A DNA stretch of 19,547 nucleotides from Eshraghiella sp964576255 (lineage in GTDB: Bacteria > Bacillota > Clostridia > Lachnospirales > Lachnospiraceae). Every line of letters starts with the position of its first letter. Position 1 is the first letter of the stretch. A program made the translations under genes and the position numbers. Location of the stretch: contig CAZNUK010000043.1 of NCBI GenBank assembly GCA_964576255.1, positions 1-19,547 on the forward strand. Reading direction: 5' to 3'. This document shows positions 14,997-19,547 of this stretch, piece by piece. The notes under the pieces were generated by a model that was not told the origin of the DNA, searched no databases, and saw only the letters and a program-made list of their open reading frames with translations.

Positions 14997-15215
14997 TTAA
15001 TACTCCTTTGTCACATTCTCCAAATCATACGCCGCCCTAAAGGCATTCAAATCGCTTTCATTTCTGATTAGCATAACCTCCGTAAATTCCCCGCTCTGCT
15101 TATCCCTAAAGCCAGCCACCTGCTCACCTGTACAGATGGAGCACCTGATTACAGCCTTGTGTCTGTTACTGTCATATTCAATTTGTGGAACTTTAGTTTT
15201 CTTACGACCAAACAT
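14997..15215 (-). CDS. Small conserved CxxC protein
   Basis: A 72-aa basic-start protein (MFGRKKTKVPQ) with a single CxxC (CSICTGEQVAGFRD, residues 25-38) and an acidic tail ending VTKEY. Short proteins with this CSIC.GEQVAGF core occur widely in Clostridia; I know no established function. One CxxC pair is not enough for a full zinc finger alone, though a dimer could bind metal. It starts nine bases after the membrane protein gene, so the two are probably co-transcribed. GGAGGCG precedes the ATG. Confidence 0.7.
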   Translation of the reverse strand: MFGRKKTKVPQIEYDSNRHKAVIRCSICTGEQVAGFRDKQSGEFTEVMLIRNESDLNAFRAAYDLENVTKEY

Positions 15216-15224
15216 AGGCGCCTC

Positions 15225-15662
15225 CTAGCTTACTGCATTCTTACATGAAATCATAATATGGCATGGTGCAAAAAATACTGTTGCCACAATAAGCAAAACG
15301 GACCTTGTTATTATCCCGCTAAACAGAAAAACTATCGAAGGTATTATTGAAAGCGATAATGCCCTGAACATATTATTTTTCTTAAAACAAATAACCCATA
15401 TCACGCAATAAAGTACTAACAATACAATATCCACCACGATATACACTGTAAAACATTTCTCCGACCACAATCCAAAATATGTCCCCGGAATATTAATTAT
15501 CATAAAACCAAAACATCCGAATCTTCCTATCTGTTCCAAAAGCTCTACAATTTTATTATGCCATTTATTTTCAAATCCGTCTTTACACTTAATTGCGTAA
15601 ATAATGTTGGGTATCATAATGACTGCGATAAACGCCAAGCCATAGAGATTGAGCCATTCCAT
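15225..15662 (-). CDS. Four-helix membrane protein, unknown
   Basis: A 145-aa integral membrane protein with about four hydrophobic segments (residues 5-23, 45-65, 70-92 and 98-140, the last possibly two helices). No family or catalytic motif is recognised. The ATG is preceded by GGAGGGATGCAGTT, a good ribosome site. It lies upstream of the small CxxC gene with a nine-base gap. Confidence 0.65.
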   Translation of the reverse strand: MEWLNLYGLAFIAVIMIPNIIYAIKCKDGFENKWHNKIVELLEQIGRFGCFGFMIINIPGTYFGLWSEKCFTVYIVVDIVLLVLYCVIWVICFKKNNMFRALSLSIIPSIVFLFSGIITRSVLLIVATVFFAPCHIMISCKNAVS

Positions 15663-15784
15663 AACTGCATCCCTCCAATAATCTTATATTAGAATTTTCT
15701 CGCCTTCACCAACATAAAATCCGGTTTATGGCGCAAACCACTGAGATTCATGCACAGCTTCCACACAATAATTTGATAAATTCA

Positions 15785-16285
15785 CTATTTTCCCCATTCG
15801 TATTCTGCTAATTTCAAATACTGCTCTGCTTCATCCCTACTAACAGGAATTATTCTTTTATTTATGTATCTTGGGTTCTCAGTTTCCACGTAGTCATATA
15901 CCAAAAAATGAAATCCTGTAAAAACATCCAATTTACGCCATGAATACAAATCTCTGCCTATTTGTCCACCCAAAATTACATCAATAAACTCCTCACTGTA
16001 ATGGCTAGAAGAATCTGCACATACACACACTTCTTCGGCCCTCCTATATAAAATCTGAATGGATTCATTATTATATTCCGCAAAAACAGTTATATCCCGA
16101 ATTTCTGTACATTCTTCACCATATACCATCTTGGTATACCAACCACAAACCTTGGTAAGGCTAAAATCCTCATCATCCTTCGTGTGGCTTCTAAGCTCTA
16201 ACCAGCACTTAGTCATTGTTCCGTCATCGCGAAGACGACTATTATTCCTACAGACGTATTCTTTTCCATTGTAAATTGCTAACAT
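15785..16285 (-). CDS. Unknown soluble protein, 166 aa
   Basis: A hypothetical cytoplasmic protein starting MLAIYNGKEYVCRNNSRL. It is rich in aromatic and charged residues and has no membrane segment. Its C-terminal part (IPVSRDEAEQYLKLAEY) is helical. I place the start at ATG 16285 because TTGGAGGAAGTT immediately before it is the ribosome site; a longer frame from TTG at 16297 would make that ribosome site coding. No family recognised. Confidence 0.65.
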   Translation of the reverse strand: MLAIYNGKEYVCRNNSRLRDDGTMTKCWLELRSHTKDDEDFSLTKVCGWYTKMVYGEECTEIRDITVFAEYNNESIQILYRRAEEVCVCADSSSHYSEEFIDVILGGQIGRDLYSWRKLDVFTGFHFLVYDYVETENPRYINKRIIPVSRDEAEQYLKLAEYEWGK

Positions 16286-16309
16286 AACTTCCTCCAACTT
16301 TAACTGTAT

Positions 16310-17095
16310 CTATTTCTTTTTCAATTCAGCAATCGCTGCATAATGCAAAACCTCAAATTCCTCCGGTGCAATTTTTTCAAGCAACTCAAGATGTTCCTTC
16401 TCCCAGCTTGCAATTTCTTGCTCCGTAAGGGAAGCTCCTACACCGCGACAAGCCTTCATTCTGCCATTCCAGCTTTCTCTGGTAAAAGGAACTTTTACCG
16501 AATACTCTTCATGATGTATCAGCTCAAATTTTTCATTATAGCAATCCGGAATATATATCGGATGTCTGGTTTCCCCGGCACCACTCCAGTCCGGACTATA
16601 TTTCAGAACAAGTTTTTCGCTCTCGCCTGCAATTTGGTCTTCAATAGGCAACCAAGCCATATATAGAACCAAAATACGCCCATTTTCTTTCAGAAATCTA
16701 TGGAACATAGGCATTACTTTTTTATGGTCAAAATACCAGAAACACTGACACGCCGTAATAACATCAAAAGAACCTGTCGGAAAGTCCAAGTTTTCTGTGG
16801 ACAGAGCATAATAATCAATGTCCATTCCCGCCGAAAGAATTCTCGCCTGTTCAATCTGATTCTCGGAAATATCTGTGCCGGTCCATTTGGCACCATAGCG
16901 ATACATATTGCGAGGGATAACTCCTGTTCCCGTTCCTATATCAAGAACGTTTTGACCTTTTACACACAAATTACGCTCTATTATTTTGTCATAAAAAAGC
17001 TGCGGGTAAATATCACGAAACTTTGCATAGTCAGCAGAGGTTCGCCCCCAGTCAAAAGCTTTGCCATTGTCGATGTTTGGGTCGGTTATGTTCAT
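16310..17095 (-). CDS. SAM-dependent methyltransferase, class I
   Basis: A 261-aa cytoplasmic methyltransferase. Motif I VLDIGTGTGVIPRNM (50-64) binds S-adenosylmethionine, and TGTDISENQIEQAR (about 73-86) carries the acidic ribose-binding residue. FDVITACQCFWYFD and RFLKENGRILVLYMA are motifs II/III of Methyltransf_11-type enzymes. Substrate unknown. AGGAGG lies eight bases before the ATG; the gene starts 15 bases downstream of the acetyltransferase, suggesting co-transcription. Confidence 0.85.
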   Translation of the reverse strand: MNITDPNIDNGKAFDWGRTSADYAKFRDIYPQLFYDKIIERNLCVKGQNVLDIGTGTGVIPRNMYRYGAKWTGTDISENQIEQARILSAGMDIDYYALSTENLDFPTGSFDVITACQCFWYFDHKKVMPMFHRFLKENGRILVLYMAWLPIEDQIAGESEKLVLKYSPDWSGAGETRHPIYIPDCYNEKFELIHHEEYSVKVPFTRESWNGRMKACRGVGASLTEQEIASWEKEHLELLEKIAPEEFEVLHYAAIAELKKK

Positions 17096-17110
17096 GGCAT
17101 AAACCTCCTA

Positions 17111-17674
17111 TCATTTATTTGAATATGTCCAGTATCCATCATAAACATAACCAGTTTTTCCAATCAACAAATGCTCTGACTTTGTAAAGCCCACCTTCTG
17201 AATAGCTTTAATTCTTTCAACCGCATATATTGGCGCCTTGGTAATAACACCTTTGCATCCTAACATCGTTTCGAGCTTTGGTGCTACAAGCTCAAAAATG
17301 TCATATAACGCAGTCTCCTGTTCGTAGTCACTTCTCACATCAACTCTTAAGATTCCTGTATTATTAAATTCATCTTCCGATGCTCTTAAACACAGCTCAA
17401 CTGTTCCAATTACACTTGATATAGTTTTATCTACAATAGAAAGTCTGGCAAACCAGCCATTTTCATATGACATATGCCAAAATCCAATAGCCTCTGTCAT
17501 TCTTTCTTTTGTTGCATAATAAAAATTATCACCATCGCAATTATCACTATTAAAAAATGGTAATGCCATCTTATCACTATAAACCCTTAACAAATCTTCA
17601 CAATCTTCGTCGTTAAATAACCTAATAATAAATTTTTCACTTTCTAATACCGGGCAGGTTTCATAAATATTCAT
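17111..17674 (-). CDS. GNAT-type acetyltransferase
   Basis: A 187-aa protein with the RimJ/RimL-like GNAT layout: ESEKFIIRLFNDEDCEDLL at residues 11-29, VIGTVELCLRASED as the central strand pair, and AVERIKAIQKVGFTKSEHLL near the C-terminus, where the helix and the KVGF turn match GNAT folds. The usual QxxGxG acetyl-CoA loop is weak (RSDYEQETALYD), so binding may be altered. AAGGAGA before the ATG supports the start. Substrate unknown. Confidence 0.7.
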   Translation of the reverse strand: MNIYETCPVLESEKFIIRLFNDEDCEDLLRVYSDKMALPFFNSDNCDGDNFYYATKERMTEAIGFWHMSYENGWFARLSIVDKTISSVIGTVELCLRASEDEFNNTGILRVDVRSDYEQETALYDIFELVAPKLETMLGCKGVITKAPIYAVERIKAIQKVGFTKSEHLLIGKTGYVYDGYWTYSNK

Positions 17675-17692
17675 AATCTGTCTCCTTAATTA

Positions 17693-18118
17693 CTATACTT
17701 TTAGATTTCTTTCTTTTCTAAACTCATCCATATGCTTTTTACAAGCGTATGCTTCCATTAATTTTTCATCTTCCCACGTCCAACGCTTCTCAACTTCTAT
17801 TTTTTGAATAGTCTCCTCTTCTGACGGCTCCGCCGGGAAAATGTTACAAGGATATTGTTCACAATAGCCACAATGAGCATATCCTTTTTCTATAACACAT
17901 TTTCTTGTTTCACAAACGGGACTAAATAATACTGCATCATCTTTTTCACAACAACATCCGTCACAAATAATTGTCTCAGGGTTTGGTTCAAATCCCCGCC
18001 ATATTTTTCTCCATGCCTTACAAATCTCAGCTCGTCTATCTTCTTTTTCTACATTGGGACGATATATTAGACACAAATCACATCGCATACCACATTTTGA
18101 GAATATTTTATTTTTCAT
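17693..18118 (-). CDS. Cysteine-rich DUF3795-type protein
   Basis: A 141-aa cytoplasmic protein with at least 14 cysteines, including CGMRCDLC (9-16), ICDGCCC, VCETRKC and CGYCEQYPC. This matches DUF3795 proteins of anaerobes, in which cysteine clusters are thought to bind metal or iron-sulfur. It ends with a basic helix. The gene follows the QueG-like iron-sulfur protein in the same direction with a 24-base gap, so a shared redox context is plausible. AGAGG precedes the ATG. Confidence 0.75.
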   Translation of the reverse strand: MKNKIFSKCGMRCDLCLIYRPNVEKEDRRAEICKAWRKIWRGFEPNPETIICDGCCCEKDDAVLFSPVCETRKCVIEKGYAHCGYCEQYPCNIFPAEPSEEETIQKIEVEKRWTWEDEKLMEAYACKKHMDEFRKERNLKV

Positions 18119-18142
18119 CTATGTAACCTCTATAAATTTTTA

Positions 18143-18826
18143 TTAAAATCTGTTCTCACTACCAAAATTATACGGGCATATATCTCTACATTTATGGCAA
18201 GCTATTCTCCATGATTTCTTTTCAACATCGTCTCCAAACGCATAATCCCAACACGCTTGCTGATTCATTTCCTGTTTCTCAAGGGCATTAATAGGGCATG
18301 ACTCTACACATAAATTGCAGTTGTTACAAATAGGCTCTTTCAGTTCATCAGGTTCTAACTCTTCTGAACATAAAACCGCGCCTAACCAAACCATACTTCC
18401 AAACTCTGGTGTAATTAACAAAGAATGTCTACCTATTGTTCCTAATCCAGCTGCTTGTGCTACATGTTTCTGCGAAACTATAGAACGCCATCTGTTTGTT
18501 TTCACATCCCATTCACTATCATTGGTTGGAATTGGAACACACACAGCTCCATATTTTTCCATCTCTATGCAAAAATTAAGCGCTATCATATCCATTTTTG
18601 GCGTTATAGTATTTCTAACCTGCGTATAAGGTGTGTGCGAATTACACGCTAATGTTCCAACCGGAAATCTACAAGCAAATGAAATAACTGATTTGCAACC
18701 CGGAAATACATCTTTTGGATGATACCCTTCTGGTGCACTATCAAATCTATCTAAGCTTGCAATACCACACAAATCCGCTCCTAAGCTTTTCATCATTTCT
18801 TTAACCTTAACACTATCTATCTTCAT
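18143..18826 (-). CDS. QueG-like double 4Fe-4S protein
   Basis: A 227-aa iron-sulfur protein. Residues 1-150 resemble the N-terminal part of epoxyqueuosine reductase QueG family proteins (GADLCGIASLDRF, RWRSIVSQKHVAQAAGLGTI). A ferredoxin-type motif CNNCNLCVESC (167-177) and a second set (Cys192, CHKCRDIC from 210) provide two 4Fe-4S clusters. It is much shorter than QueG (around 310-380 aa) and lacks the C-terminal HEAT-like region, so a stand-alone anaerobic paralogue is more likely than true queuosine synthesis. It overlaps the MmcQ-type gene by four bases. Confidence 0.8.
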   Translation of the reverse strand: MKIDSVKVKEMMKSLGADLCGIASLDRFDSAPEGYHPKDVFPGCKSVISFACRFPVGTLACNSHTPYTQVRNTITPKMDMIALNFCIEMEKYGAVCVPIPTNDSEWDVKTNRWRSIVSQKHVAQAAGLGTIGRHSLLITPEFGSMVWLGAVLCSEELEPDELKEPICNNCNLCVESCPINALEKQEMNQQACWDYAFGDDVEKKSWRIACHKCRDICPYNFGSENRF

Positions 18827-19191
18827 GTATCCTCCAATATCTGCATTTGTACCTTCTTACTAAAACTATTAAACACAGTTTCATACGCATGGTCTATCAT
18901 ATTTAAAAGTTCATCATCCGGAAAATCCTTCAAATAAATGGTATTCCAATATGGCTGCTGTACAGGCGGACAATGATATCCTCTAACAACTTTTTCCGGA
19001 TAAACCATTCTGTAGAATTGCCCCATTTCCACTGTACATTTAAGCGTAATCTTATAATCCCACTCATATGGGTAAACCTGCGCAAAAATCTTACCATTTA
19101 ATTTATAGCATATTGGCACATCCCCAAACGGATATGTCTCACATGCCTTATGTTTTTCTAGACAATATTGTTTTATATCTTCTACTTTCAT
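18823..19191 (-). CDS. MmcQ/YjbR family DNA-binding-fold protein
   Basis: A 122-aa protein that matches the MmcQ/YjbR (CyaY-like fold) family in length and pattern: YPFGDVPICYKLNGKIFAQV (20-39), KITLKC (residues 47-52), VVRGYHCPP, then WNTIYLKDFPDDELLNMIDHAYE. The family often carries a double-wing fold and has no firmly established biochemical role. It is coupled to the QueG-like gene by an ATGA overlap and lies five bases after the gene upstream, so these genes form one operon. Confidence 0.85.
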   Translation of the reverse strand: MKVEDIKQYCLEKHKACETYPFGDVPICYKLNGKIFAQVYPYEWDYKITLKCTVEMGQFYRMVYPEKVVRGYHCPPVQQPYWNTIYLKDFPDDELLNMIDHAYETVFNSFSKKVQMQILEDT

Positions 19192-19196
19192 AGTTG

Positions 19197-19532
19197 CTAT
19201 TCTAATACCTTTTTATAAAAATGATTTCCTACTAACATTGCTCTAATGGATTTAAATTTGCATTCACACAATTTTTCACAAAGAGCAAGAACTTCATTAT
19301 TCTCATAATTATATACTTCATATCTTTTTATTCCATCTTCTAAACGAAACAAAAATACGACTCTATCATTTGTGAGATACTCATTCCAATATCCTAATTC
19401 AAGATACTTTGTTATGAAGTCTTCCCAAACATCTCTTTTTTCTTCTGGAAAAGAAACCATAAAATTATCTCCGTCATTTTGTATATCAAAATCTTGGCTT
19501 GCTAACTCCATGATTCTATTATCAATCCCCAT
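19197..19532 (-). CDS. Unknown 111-aa protein, possibly 5'-truncated
   Basis: An acidic, aromatic-rich protein of unknown family (MGIDNRIMELASQDF ... VVFLFRLEDGIKRYEVY). The ATG at 19532 has no visible ribosome site, and the same frame stays open through the last 15 bases of the window, so the true start may lie outside it. The protein ends five bases before the MmcQ/YjbR gene and is probably co-transcribed with it. Confidence 0.55.
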   Translation of the reverse strand: MGIDNRIMELASQDFDIQNDGDNFMVSFPEEKRDVWEDFITKYLELGYWNEYLTNDRVVFLFRLEDGIKRYEVYNYENNEVLALCEKLCECKFKSIRAMLVGNHFYKKVLE

Positions 19533-19547
19533 AACATATGAATAATA

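Noticed and set aside
16286..16297. A four-codon extension of the 166-aa unknown protein from TTG
   Set aside because: These bases are the GGAGG ribosome site of the ATG at 16285.
1..19547. tRNA, rRNA, CRISPR arrays, insertion sequences, phage integrase or attachment sites
   Set aside because: I saw no cloverleaf, rRNA core, regularly spaced repeat array, transposase or integrase pattern on either strand.

Overview
The window looks like an AT-rich, low-GC Gram-positive gut anaerobe of the Clostridia, most likely Lachnospiraceae close to Eubacterium (Agathobacter) rectale or Roseburia. The support is the gram-positive lipoprotein signals, strong AGGAGG ribosome sites, a LacI-controlled malto-oligosaccharide ABC operon with an associated starch-binding lipoprotein, and a c-di-GMP-I (GEMM-I) riboswitch. 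The taxonomic placement is an inference from gene content.

Region 1 (about 1-6270, minus strand) is the most interesting part. A consensus promoter (TTGACA-N17-TACTAT, 6241-6269) drives a leader with the conserved core of a c-di-GMP-I riboswitch. Its 3' end is also the 5' arm of a strong intrinsic terminator (6098-6132). After a REP-like repeat block (5975-6091) comes a tightly packed operon: an 80-aa unknown protein, a GT4 glycosyltransferase, a free-standing CBM48-like protein, a Ser/Thr-rich HEMRH metallopeptidase without signal peptide, and then a decaying array of small lipoproteins. The array holds an intact DUF5104-like lipoprotein, a truncated duplicate junction, an intact 306-aa lipoprotein, an apparently frameshifted small lipoprotein and a frameshifted paralogue of the 306-aa protein. 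A long hairpin at 61-87 ends it. I interpret this as a c-di-GMP-controlled effector/glycosylation cassette with partner or immunity lipoproteins. The components are visible in the sequence; their joint function is hypothesis.

Region 2 (6301-13690) is a malto-oligosaccharide system. A divergent LacI-family repressor (plus strand) faces a minus-strand operon that encodes a carbohydrate-binding lipoprotein, a cytoplasmic GH13 cyclomaltodextrinase/neopullulanase-type amylase, a solute-binding lipoprotein and two permeases. The shared intergenic region has back-to-back promoters whose -35 boxes form a TGTCAA-N6-TTGACA palindrome, and three CG-centred LacI-type operator candidates. No ABC ATPase is present, so a shared MsmX-type ATPase elsewhere is likely.

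Region 3 (13690-19547, minus strand) is a series of small metabolic and unknown genes: an AAA/DUF4143 ATPase with its own promoter, a 72-aa CxxC protein, a membrane protein, a 166-aa unknown, a SAM methyltransferase, a GNAT acetyltransferase, a DUF3795-type cysteine-rich protein, a QueG-like double 4Fe-4S protein, an MmcQ/YjbR protein and a 111-aa unknown whose frame stays open to the window edge.
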